Both the position numbers and the translations under genes were made by a program. 10,552 bases of DNA from Pseudobdellovibrio sp. GTDB taxonomy: Bacteria > Bdellovibrionota > Bdellovibrionia > Bdellovibrionales > Bdellovibrionaceae. Where the stretch lies: contig JANWIU010000065.1 of NCBI GenBank assembly GCA_025449725.1, forward strand, positions 1 to 10,552, given 5' to 3'. Below the pieces are notes generated by a model, which searched no databases, had not been told where the DNA came from, and worked only from the letters and a program-made list of their open reading frames with translations. Every line of letters begins with the position of its first letter. The first letter of the stretch is position 1. Below, piece after piece: positions 1 through 6,669 of this stretch.

Positions 1-482
1 AACAAATACTCTTCATCAAAAGTGCCGTCTTTAGTCCAATGGGCCATAGTAGCCATCGGAATTTTAAAAGATTTTCCTGTGGGTTGAATTGTCTTTCCGT
101 CAGGAGTGGTCATCGGTTTAGTAAAGGTGCCTTCCATAATTCCGTACACGGCTGTCCAGTCACCTTGGCCTATTTTGATCGGATGCTCCTTAATGCGGGT
201 ATCCGGCGCGTAAGTAAACATGTACTTTAAATCTTCCAGATGTTTTGGAAGCCCTTCGGTTACGTGTCCGTCAGGCCAATGAACTTTTACATTTGCACTA
301 TGGGTGTGTTTGAAATTATCCCACTTTTGACCTGAGAAATCTGTAAAATCCAGTTTGTCGAATTTTGCCAGATTCATTTCTACTTTTTTTTGTAGGGCTT
401 CGAAGTCGGCGAGTTTTTTGTCTTTTGCATAGACCTGTGTTGTGACAAGAACGAGACTGGCGACTAAAACAGAAAGTTTCAT
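1..482 (-). CDS. Secreted SnoaL-like (ester/polyketide cyclase fold) protein, 3' end missing
   Basis: The gene runs leftwards off the window, so only about the first 160 residues are visible and no stop is seen. Residues 1-19 form a signal peptide (MKLSVLVASLVLVTTQVYA, cleavage expected before KDKK), so the product is exported. The remainder looks like a SnoaL-like/NTF2-fold domain of the type annotated as ester cyclase: a tryptophan and histidine-rich helix-strand region (residues 52-72), then GDWTAVYGIMEGTF at about 107-120, then GKSFKIPMATMAHWTKDGTFDEEY at about 136-159, which is typical of the family's late strands. The ATG at 480-482 is preceded by AAAGGAAAA, a fair ribosome binding site. 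No substrate can be named; many SnoaL-like proteins are not true cyclases. It lies in the same direction as the upstream three-gene operon but is separated by 167 bases, so it is probably transcribed on its own. Family call is fairly sure, function is open. Confidence 0.75.
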   Translation of the reverse strand, partial: MKLSVLVASLVLVTTQVYAKDKKLADFEALQKKVEMNLAKFDKLDFTDFSGQKWDNFKHTHSANVKVHWPDGHVTEGLPKHLEDLKYMFTYAPDTRIKEHPIKIGQGDWTAVYGIMEGTFTKPMTTPDGKTIQPTGKSFKIPMATMAHWTKDGTFDEEYL

Positions 483-649
483 TTTATTTTCCTTTATTGT
501 TGTTTTGAAAATCGGACTTGGGCAAAAGCATATACTTAATAATGAAGCCGTCATGGCCTGCCGAATTGAATGCGTAAGGATATTCAGTGACTCAGACTGA
601 CGCGGGCAAATTGTTCGCGATCAGGGGCGTGTTGGTCGCGTCAAATACC
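483..649. other. Intergenic region between SnoaL-like gene and TgpA-like gene
   Basis: I see no coding potential in these 167 bases. They hold a 7-base inverted repeat, TGACGCG at 598-604 and CGCGTCA at 637-643, with a 32-base interior, just past the stop of the TgpA-like gene. It could mark the operon end, but no U-tract follows on the minus strand. A minus-strand TATATG lies at about 526-531 without a convincing -35 box, so the promoter of the SnoaL-like gene is not defined. The ribosome binding site of that gene is at about 487-495. Confidence 0.5.
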
Positions 650-2386
650 TTAAATCACCAACAACTTCTTCATCAATTGCTGCATGCTGGTTCTTAACTC
701 TAGGATCTCTTTATTTTCAGGAGTTTTATCGCCGTAAAAAACGCGGCTAAAAAGTTCTATAGGAGTTTCTGCTGACTTAGATAAACCTGGTAATTCGTTA
801 CGTAGCTTTTCCAGAAAATTAAGTGGGGGAAGATCATCTGCTCGAGCGAACTCAAATTCTTTAAATGCCAGTTCGACAATGTAATAAGACTTCAGGACTT
901 CATCCTTCGGTGAAAAATTTCCTTTTAAAAGCATTCTATAAAGAACCTTCAAGCGCACTCGAACTTCTTTAGAAAGGACAAAGCTTTTTTCGTCCCGAGT
1001 CGCTTCGGACTCAGCAGGCATCACTTTTTTTCTGCTGAGCCACCAGGTCGCCAGCACAACAAACACAATTAAAAGAAAAAATCTCTTAATAAATTCGTAA
1101 AGTTTTTCAATGGATCGCTGCAGATTCAACTCTTCTTTTTCTAAAGTATTTTTCTGGTCTTGGTGGATCATCTTTTCAAGTTGATCGCTTAGTTCTTTGC
1201 GTGTCCGCATGTAGGCTTCGATGTCGTCTTCGTTTTGCTTTCCATCTTTAGTATAGCCCTTTAAATTTTCAATGCGGTCTTCAATGTCTTTATCCAATAA
1301 ATCAGGGCGCGATCCGTCGGCTTTGCTATTTCCAGTGGCTTCAGAGCCGCCTGTACCTGAAGGTTTAATCTTAATTTTTTTAGAAAGTTCGCGAAGTTTT
1401 TCAAGGTCGTTTGGGTTTACGGGTTTGTCTCCTGCCAAGTTGTTTTTAATTTCTTCGAGATCTCGTCCGTTTTCCCCGAAAGAAAATTTTGAAGATAAAT
1501 TCTTAAGCGGGTTGCCACTCATACCGCCTGAAGAAAGCTTTAGATCTTTAATATTCAACTTGCTGAAATCAACAGATCCTGCCTGCAGCTTAACTTTTGC
1601 CGCATTTTCCAAGAGCTTTTTAGGCAACGTGATTTTTCCGCCCTTTGTAGTCAATGTGACGGTCGAAGAATTCGTATCTTCACTTACGGTTACTTCCTGA
1701 TTCTGTTCGTCGCCACCGGGAATAATAAAATCAGCTGTTCGAAAGCATAAAATCAAAACAACGCTGACAGCGACTGCTTTAACAATCGTACCGGCTGAAG
1801 TCAGCAGAACGTTTTCATTGTCGTAGCGGCGGGAATCTTCAACAAGTTGCCAGGTGTGAAGTTGCAGCTGCGTCCATAAACTGAAAACCAACCAAATCGT
1901 AAATCCTGCGTTATTACCTTTATCAGAAGCGGCAAAGGCCAGCGAACTTCCCAGCAATTGAAGAAGCAGTACCCAATTAAGTAATCGGTATGTTCCGCAA
2001 TAAACCCACAGAGAAATAACGAGGCTAAATAATGCAGAATAAATAAAATCGACTTCCGCATAGGCAGGACTGAAGTTCATTCCAAGCGAAAGAATGAAAA
2101 CGCCAATCATTAACAACAATTTACGATTACTCTTAAAATCAATCAGCGAATTGGAATTTCGGTTTAGAAAGAAGTTTCGGGTGTCTTTATAAATAATACC
2201 GAAGAAAAAAAGCTGTCCTGTGCTTTCTGCTTCACGAACGAAGCTGACAGAAAGGTACTGCCGAAGGGCCTCGGCCCCGGCCATCAAAAATAACGAAATT
2301 AGAATCAGCTGTAGATTAGAACTGATTCCAAACCAGGAAAGTGCAACCGGTAAAATGAGAATGAAACCACGCGGGTTTAACTTCAT
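650..2386 (-). CDS. TgpA-like multi-pass membrane protein with DUF4129-like tail, lacking a transglutaminase core
   Basis: A 578-residue membrane protein, last gene of the MoxR-DUF58 operon, starting inside the DUF58 stop (ATGA overlap at 2383-2386). The N-terminal part has about six or seven hydrophobic segments (roughly 8-37, 57-66, 88-108, 113-131, 135-153, 161-175, 199-222). A long hydrophilic, probably periplasmic stretch follows (about 223-433), rich in Lys, Leu, Gly and Ser, then a last membrane helix (about 436-450) and a C-terminal domain (about 470-578). The tail resembles DUF4129: VLYRMLLKGNFSPKDEVLKS, then LSKSAETPIELFSRV at about 535-549. This is the architecture of TgpA (DUF3488-transglutaminase-DUF4129), whose gene often follows moxR and DUF58 genes. 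However, the region where the transglutaminase should sit has no cysteine at all and one histidine, so Cys-His-Asp catalysis is excluded. It is probably a structural partner of the MoxR/DUF58 pair; no enzymatic role can be claimed. AAGG seven bases before the ATG may serve as ribosome binding site. Confidence 0.8.
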   Translation of the reverse strand: MKLNPRGFILILPVALSWFGISSNLQLILISLFLMAGAEALRQYLSVSFVREAESTGQLFFFGIIYKDTRNFFLNRNSNSLIDFKSNRKLLLMIGVFILSLGMNFSPAYAEVDFIYSALFSLVISLWVYCGTYRLLNWVLLLQLLGSSLAFAASDKGNNAGFTIWLVFSLWTQLQLHTWQLVEDSRRYDNENVLLTSAGTIVKAVAVSVVLILCFRTADFIIPGGDEQNQEVTVSEDTNSSTVTLTTKGGKITLPKKLLENAAKVKLQAGSVDFSKLNIKDLKLSSGGMSGNPLKNLSSKFSFGENGRDLEEIKNNLAGDKPVNPNDLEKLRELSKKIKIKPSGTGGSEATGNSKADGSRPDLLDKDIEDRIENLKGYTKDGKQNEDDIEAYMRTRKELSDQLEKMIHQDQKNTLEKEELNLQRSIEKLYEFIKRFFLLIVFVVLATWWLSRKKVMPAESEATRDEKSFVLSKEVRVRLKVLYRMLLKGNFSPKDEVLKSYYIVELAFKEFEFARADDLPPLNFLEKLRNELPGLSKSAETPIELFSRVFYGDKTPENKEILELRTSMQQLMKKLLVI

Positions 2387-3723
2387 TTGCCTGCCTTAAC
2401 TTCAGTTTTGCGAACAAATCTCGGTGGAGTAAGTATTTCCGACAGAAATGGTTTTTCGCGAAAATGATCTGCAAGCGGGCCGCCCATATCAGCGAAGTAC
2501 ACGCGAACGTGGTGAGCCTGCAACTCCGCTAACAACTTATTAACTTTGTCTGTTTTGTCAAAAGTTTCGATGTCAGAGTCAATTTTACGGAATTCTGGCC
2601 AAATCGTCAGTGGATTCACCAGCACCAAGATCACCTCGACGCTTTCCCGGCTGAGCCAGGCAAGTGCCTGCATAGAATCGCGTAAGTGCGGATAGTTAAC
2701 CGGTGCAATATAGATCATCGTAGAACCCGGCACAATTTGATTGGCGTACTTTCCAAACGGGTCATCTAAATGAATTCGGTTCCGATGTTCATTTTCAGCG
2801 GCCTTCAGCATGTCGTGTTCCATCAGTGCTTTTGAAATTATAAAAAATTGATCCGTGCCGGAGGCTTTAGGAACGACGCCATAATTATAAACGAACTCGA
2901 CGCTGTTTCCTTTTGTCAGCAATTGGCTTACTAGCGACAGGCAAACGTCTTTCGCTGTTTCCCAGGTATTCAGCCCCGCAAGGCCCACGTGCATAGCCGG
3001 ATTAAGATTAAGAATGACAGTGGCATCTGTATTTACCATTCTTTCAAACTCTTTAACGATGAGGGATCCATGCCTTGCCGTGGGTCTCCAGGCAATGTGC
3101 CGGACGCTGTCTCCGAAAGCGTAAGGACGGAGATTTGAAAAATTCACACTAAGGCCCCGGCTTTCGATTTCATGCTGACCGTAGTGTTCGGAGTATTTCG
3201 ATCCGCGTGTGGATACTTTCGGTAACTCTTCAATTTTTGGACGAACTTCCAAGGTGGCCACATTATCGAATGAGACTTTAAATTTAAAAATCGAAAACAG
3301 ATCACCAATGATGACTGAGAAATTCTTAATTTCAAAAAGACCCATTCCGTTATCGCAAACTAAGTTAAAGCCTACTCGTAGAGCACCACCGCCGGGTACA
3401 TCCTGAGTGACAGTATTAACGTATGAAGAATTTGCTGATCCGGAAAAGTCGAACACCAACTGGAAAGGCCAAGGGCTAAAATACGAAATATTTCTAAATA
3501 TTAAGTGAAGTCGTGCCGTATCTTTTTCTGTAACGGCCTTAAGTGTCTCTATTTTTAAAGAAAATTTAGTTGCAACTGCACGAAGGTAAAAATAATTCAG
3601 AACCAGAATGAATATCAACGTCAAAAACAGCAAGAGTGCGACCCGGTATTTGAAACCGACCAAAAGAAACAGAATGAGAACACCGCCGAATTTCTTTTGC
3701 GGTATGAACTCTAATTTAGTCAT
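2383..3723 (-). CDS. DUF58 family membrane-anchored protein
   Basis: A 446-residue protein that overlaps both neighbours by four bases (ATGA at 3720-3723 and 2383-2386), so translation is coupled through the operon. Residues 13-24 and 28-47 form an N-terminal membrane hairpin. A beta-rich segment follows (about 60-165), then the DUF58 signature at 199-225: RPYAFGDSVRHIAWRPTARHGSLIVKEFE, matching the family pattern R-x-Y-x-x-G-D-x-x-R-x-I-x-W-x-x-x-A-R. After it comes the usual vWA-like fold. Its first strand reads ATVILNLNPAMHVG (234-247), where families with a metal site have D-x-S-x-S/M, so the MIDAS acidic residue is replaced by Asn and metal binding is doubtful. DUF58 proteins are standard partners of MoxR ATPases in envelope-associated modules. 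A GGAAG just before the ATG may help initiation. Family assignment is firm; its client is unknown. Confidence 0.92.
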   Translation of the reverse strand: MTKLEFIPQKKFGGVLILFLLVGFKYRVALLLFLTLIFILVLNYFYLRAVATKFSLKIETLKAVTEKDTARLHLIFRNISYFSPWPFQLVFDFSGSANSSYVNTVTQDVPGGGALRVGFNLVCDNGMGLFEIKNFSVIIGDLFSIFKFKVSFDNVATLEVRPKIEELPKVSTRGSKYSEHYGQHEIESRGLSVNFSNLRPYAFGDSVRHIAWRPTARHGSLIVKEFERMVNTDATVILNLNPAMHVGLAGLNTWETAKDVCLSLVSQLLTKGNSVEFVYNYGVVPKASGTDQFFIISKALMEHDMLKAAENEHRNRIHLDDPFGKYANQIVPGSTMIYIAPVNYPHLRDSMQALAWLSRESVEVILVLVNPLTIWPEFRKIDSDIETFDKTDKVNKLLAELQAHHVRVYFADMGGPLADHFREKPFLSEILTPPRFVRKTEVKAGK

Positions 3724-4688
3724 TTCTTCCGCGTTGGCACAGCAACTTCTGCCCTTAGATCTTCAAGGACTTTCGCAATAGAACGATTAGCCAGCTTTGC
3801 TTCAGTACTGAGTAAAAGGCGGTGGCCAATCACAGGGACAATCAATTCGTAAACATGGCTTGGGTCAACGTAGTCCATTCCCTCAACAAGCGCCACTGCC
3901 TGCGCCGCACGTTTCAGGGCAAGCGCGGCCCTCGTACTGGCACCAACTTTAATTTCCGGCCGGGTGCGAGTCATACCGATGACCGTCATGATGTAAGTTA
4001 AGACTACATCATTAACAACTACACGAGACACAAGATCTGAAGTTCGCTTCCAGTCTTCAGCTGAGACCACCGGTTTAAGGGCTGCGATCGGATGTTCATC
4101 ATTTTGATCTTTCAGAATTTTTATTTCTTCTGTGCGCTGCGGATAACCCATCGACATTCGCATCATGAAGCGATCCAGCTGGGCTTCCGGTAAAGAGAAT
4201 GTCCCCAGTTGATCCAAAGGATTCTGCGTCGCGATTGTAAAAAACATAGGATCAAGTTTTGAGGTTTTGCCCTCAGTGGATATCTGACCTTCACTCATCG
4301 CCTCAAGTAAAGCCGATTGCGTGCGGGGAGTGGCCCGGTTGATTTCGTCGGCCAGTAATACCGTCGTAAAAAGCGGACCATTGATAAATTCGAACGCCAT
4401 GCGGTCTTGCCGGTAAATAGAAGAGCCGATGATGTCGTTTGGCAGTAAGTCAGGTGTAAATTGTACGCGCTGAAACGGAACATCTACCGAAATAGCAAGT
4501 GATCTGGCCAGAAATGTTTTACCCGTACCGGGCACATCATCAATCAAAAGGTGGCCCTTAGCCAGCCAGCAGGCAATAGCCTGGTGAATCTGCTTGTCTT
4601 TTCCGATGATAACCTTTTTAACGTTTTGAAATACCTGATCAATGGTTTTTTTGGCGAAATCAAAATCTTGCATATGTAAATTAAACAT
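3720..4688 (-). CDS. MoxR-type AAA+ ATPase
   Basis: A 322-residue ATPase, first gene of the operon. Motifs counted from the ATG at 4686-4688: Walker A DVPGTGKT (51-58), Walker B LLADEINR (111-118), sensor 1 in TIATQN (Asn156), arginine finger region EAQLDRF (Arg173), and sensor 2 GASTRAAL (about 249-256). The lid domain (about 205-322) is typical, and the length fits MoxR proteins of about 320-350 residues. MoxR ATPases act as chaperones that remodel or mature partner proteins, often with DUF58, vWA or TgpA-like proteins encoded next door, as here. An in-frame TTG at 4751 would add 21 residues but lies inside the divergent promoter region. An ATG at 4673 is also possible. I prefer 4688 because GGGATAGG lies four bases upstream and the extension does not look conserved. 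All catalytic residues are present, so it should be active. Confidence 0.93.
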   Translation of the reverse strand: MFNLHMQDFDFAKKTIDQVFQNVKKVIIGKDKQIHQAIACWLAKGHLLIDDVPGTGKTFLARSLAISVDVPFQRVQFTPDLLPNDIIGSSIYRQDRMAFEFINGPLFTTVLLADEINRATPRTQSALLEAMSEGQISTEGKTSKLDPMFFTIATQNPLDQLGTFSLPEAQLDRFMMRMSMGYPQRTEEIKILKDQNDEHPIAALKPVVSAEDWKRTSDLVSRVVVNDVVLTYIMTVIGMTRTRPEIKVGASTRAALALKRAAQAVALVEGMDYVDPSHVYELIVPVIGHRLLLSTEAKLANRSIAKVLEDLRAEVAVPTRKK

Positions 4689-4734
4689 CCCGCCTATCCC
4701 AATATCAACTATTTTGATGTTTAGACGACCCCTA

Positions 4735-4762
4735 AATCTAATTATGGACAACCTTGGGTCAA
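4735..4762 (-). promoter_or_regulatory. Candidate promoter of the MoxR operon
   Basis: Read on the minus strand: TTGACC (4757-4762) as -35, a 16-base spacer, TAGATT (4735-4740) as -10. Transcription would start near 4728, giving about a 40-base leader before the ATG at 4688. It overlaps the divergent ABC-F promoter. Matches are partial, and this was found by eye. Confidence 0.4.
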
Positions 4763-4773
4763 ATCACTATAAC
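4745..4773 (+). promoter_or_regulatory. Strong sigma70-type promoter placing transcription start at the ABC-F ATG
   Basis: TGGACA (4745-4750) matches the -35 consensus at five of six bases. A 17-base spacer follows, then TATAAC (4768-4773), five of six for the -10. Only seven bases separate the -10 from the ATG at 4781, so the expected start nucleotide is the A of that ATG or one base before it. No Shine-Dalgarno sequence precedes the ATG, so a leaderless mRNA is predicted. Confidence 0.65.
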
Positions 4774-4780
4774 GAACCCC

Positions 4781-6379
4781 ATGATCAGCACATCAAATGT
4801 TTCATTAAGATTCGGCGGCCGAAAGCTTTTCGACGACGTTAACGTTAAATTTACACCGGGTAATTGTTACGGCCTTATCGGCGCGAACGGTGCCGGTAAA
4901 TCTACATTTCTAAAAATTTTGGCAAAAGAAATTCAACCTAATACCGGTGAAGTCATTATTGGGTCGAACCAGCGCCTTTCGGTACTAAAACAGGATCACT
5001 ACGCCTTCGATGATGTTCAGGTTTTAAAAACCGTCATGATGGGAAACGAAAAACTTTTCAAAGTCATGGAAGAAAAAGAAGCGCTATATGCCAACCCGAA
5101 TTTCAGCGACGCCGATGGTGAACGCGCCTCTGAACTGGAAATGCAGTTTGCTGAAATGAACGGTTACGAAGCCGAAGCAGAAGCCGCTGTAATGCTGGCA
5201 GGTCTTGGTATCGACGATTCATTGCACACAAAAGAAATGAAAGAACTGACTCCGGCCGAAAAAGTAAAAGTGCTTTTAGCGCAAGCCCTCTTCGGCCAGC
5301 CGGATATTCTGTTACTGGATGAACCGACAAATCACTTGGACATTTACGCTATTCAGTGGTTAGAAGATTTTTTATTTAACTTCAACAATACCGTCATCGT
5401 GGTGTCACATGACCGCTACTTCTTAAACAAAGTGTGTACTCACATTGCTGACATTGACTTCGCAAAAGTCACCACCTACACAGGAAATTACGATTTCTGG
5501 CAACAGGCCAGCGAACTTAATCAAAGACTTTTAGCGGATCAAAATAAAAAGAACGCCGACAAAGCAGATGACTTAAAAGCTTTTATTCAGCGTTTCAGTG
5601 CGAACGCTTCAAAGTCGCGCCAGGCTTCATCGCGCCAGAAGCAGCTTGAAAAACTGACTTTCAACGAAATGCCTGTATCAACAAGAAAAAGACCATTCGT
5701 CGGTTTTGATCAAGAGCGGGAAGCGGGTCAGGATATTCTAACGGTCAGTAACCTTACACATTCGATCAACGGCGAAGTTATTCTTAAAAATCTCAGCTTC
5801 ACTTTAAAAAAAGGTGACAAAGTAATTTTGCTTGGCCGGAATGATTTGGCGAAGACAGTGCTTCTTGACATTTTAGCCGAAAAAACAAAACCGGATTCAG
5901 GTACTGTCGCCTGGGGGATCACAACTTCTCGCGCCTACTTGCCGACTGATAACAGTGAATACTTCGCGGGAGAGCCGCTTTCGCTGGTTAACTGGCTTCG
6001 TCAGTATTCTAAATTGAAAGAAGAAACAGTCGTTCGCGGATTTTTAGGAAAAATGCTTTTTGGCGGTGAAGAGGCGCTAAAAATGTCTAATGTTCTATCT
6101 GGTGGAGAGAAAGTTCGATGCATGCTTTCTAAAATGATGTTGTCAGGTGCGAATGTATTATTGTTGGATGGCCCGACGAACCACTTGGATCTAGAAAGTA
6201 TTACGGCAGTCAACGAAGGTGTTAAGCGATTCAAAGGCACTGTGCTGTTTACTTGTCATGACCACGAATTTATTCAAACCGTTGCAAACCGTATCATTGA
6301 ACTGGATTTGACAGTGGCTGACGATCGTTACATCAGTTACGACGAATACATTGAGCTTAAGAAAAGTCAGCGGCACTAA
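4781..6379 (+). CDS. ybiT: YbiT-like ABC-F ATPase with a degenerate second nucleotide site
   Basis: A soluble 532-residue tandem ABC ATPase without membrane segments. It follows E. coli YbiT closely from memory: start SNVSLRFGGRKLFDDVNVKF, linker RFSANASKSRQASSRQKQL at about 271-289. ABC-F proteins act on ribosomes. NBD1 has Walker A GANGAGKST (34-42), Walker B ILLLDE (176-181) and switch SHD (His210), but a degenerate signature LTPAE (156-160); YbiT is also degenerate there. NBD2 has an intact signature LSGGE (439-443) and His493, but its Walker A reads GRNDLAKT (352-359, Ala for the last Gly) and its Walker B reads LLLDGP (460-465), with Gly464 in place of the catalytic Glu. ATP site I (NBD1 Walkers plus NBD2 signature) is complete and site II is broken on both sides. 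A TTG at 4754 is in frame but lies inside the promoter and beyond homology, so ATG 4781 is chosen. The gene overlaps the next by one base (TAATG). Confidence 0.93.
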   Translation: MISTSNVSLRFGGRKLFDDVNVKFTPGNCYGLIGANGAGKSTFLKILAKEIQPNTGEVIIGSNQRLSVLKQDHYAFDDVQVLKTVMMGNEKLFKVMEEKEALYANPNFSDADGERASELEMQFAEMNGYEAEAEAAVMLAGLGIDDSLHTKEMKELTPAEKVKVLLAQALFGQPDILLLDEPTNHLDIYAIQWLEDFLFNFNNTVIVVSHDRYFLNKVCTHIADIDFAKVTTYTGNYDFWQQASELNQRLLADQNKKNADKADDLKAFIQRFSANASKSRQASSRQKQLEKLTFNEMPVSTRKRPFVGFDQEREAGQDILTVSNLTHSINGEVILKNLSFTLKKGDKVILLGRNDLAKTVLLDILAEKTKPDSGTVAWGITTSRAYLPTDNSEYFAGEPLSLVNWLRQYSKLKEETVVRGFLGKMLFGGEEALKMSNVLSGGEKVRCMLSKMMLSGANVLLLDGPTNHLDLESITAVNEGVKRFKGTVLFTCHDHEFIQTVANRIIELDLTVADDRYISYDEYIELKKSQRH

Positions 6380-6627
6380 TGGACATACCAACTTCCAAAG
6401 ACCCACTTGAGGGAAAAACATTAGAAATGCTGTTGAACGAATTGGTGGCTGAATACGGCTGGCAGGAGCTGGGTCAGATTATTCGTGTTAACTGTTTTAA
6501 TGAAAATCCAAGTATTAAATCCAGTTTAACATTTCTAAGAAGAACGCCTTGGGCCAGATCGAAAGTAGAAAGACTCTATTTAAAAACTTTAAGACGTAAA
6601 AAGCGTGAACAAAAGAAAACAATTTAA
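6379..6627 (+). CDS. DUF2132 / VF530 family small DNA-binding-like protein
   Basis: An 82-residue basic protein that is nearly all conserved family signature: DPLEGKTLEMLLNELVAEYGW (8-28), then NPSIKSSLTFLRRTPWARSKVERLYL (43-68). This is the hallmark of the VF530/DUF2132 family, small helical proteins annotated as DNA-binding from structure; their cellular role is not established. The C-terminus is a Lys/Arg tail (RRKKREQKK), consistent with nucleic-acid binding. Its ATG shares the A of the ABC-F stop codon (TAATG at 6377-6381), and no independent Shine-Dalgarno sequence is visible, so it is probably translated by termination-reinitiation after the ABC-F gene. That coupling suggests it works alongside a ribosome-associated factor, but that is inference. 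Confidence 0.9.
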   Translation: MDIPTSKDPLEGKTLEMLLNELVAEYGWQELGQIIRVNCFNENPSIKSSLTFLRRTPWARSKVERLYLKTLRRKKREQKKTI

Positions 6628-6634
6628 TCAGTTT

Positions 6635-6663
6635 TTGACAGCAACTGACAGTCCCAGTATTCT
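6635..6663 (+). promoter_or_regulatory. Near-consensus promoter placing transcription start at the histidine kinase ATG
   Basis: TTGACA (6635-6640) is a perfect -35. A 17-base spacer follows, then TATTCT (6658-6663), which matches four of six bases of TATAAT. Six bases (ccgccc) then lead to the ATG at 6670, so transcription should begin at or next to the start codon. No Shine-Dalgarno sequence exists. The spacer contains a second TGACAG ten bases after the first (6636-6641 and 6646-6651), a possible regulator site. Confidence 0.65.
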
Positions 6664-6669
6664 CCGCCC

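Noticed and set aside
39..230. Plus-strand open frame of 63 codons
   Set aside because: Antisense shadow of the SnoaL-like gene.
1272..1700. Plus-strand open frame of 142 codons
   Set aside because: It lies fully inside the TgpA-like gene on the other strand, has a Ser/Pro-rich composition typical of an antisense shadow, and has no ribosome binding site.
4689..4751. TTG start extending the MoxR protein by 21 residues
   Set aside because: It would start within the divergent promoter region and the extra sequence is unlike MoxR N-termini.
4754..4780. TTG start extending the ABC-F protein by nine residues
   Set aside because: The codons fall inside a strong promoter and the added residues do not match the YbiT-type N-terminus, which begins at ATG 4781.
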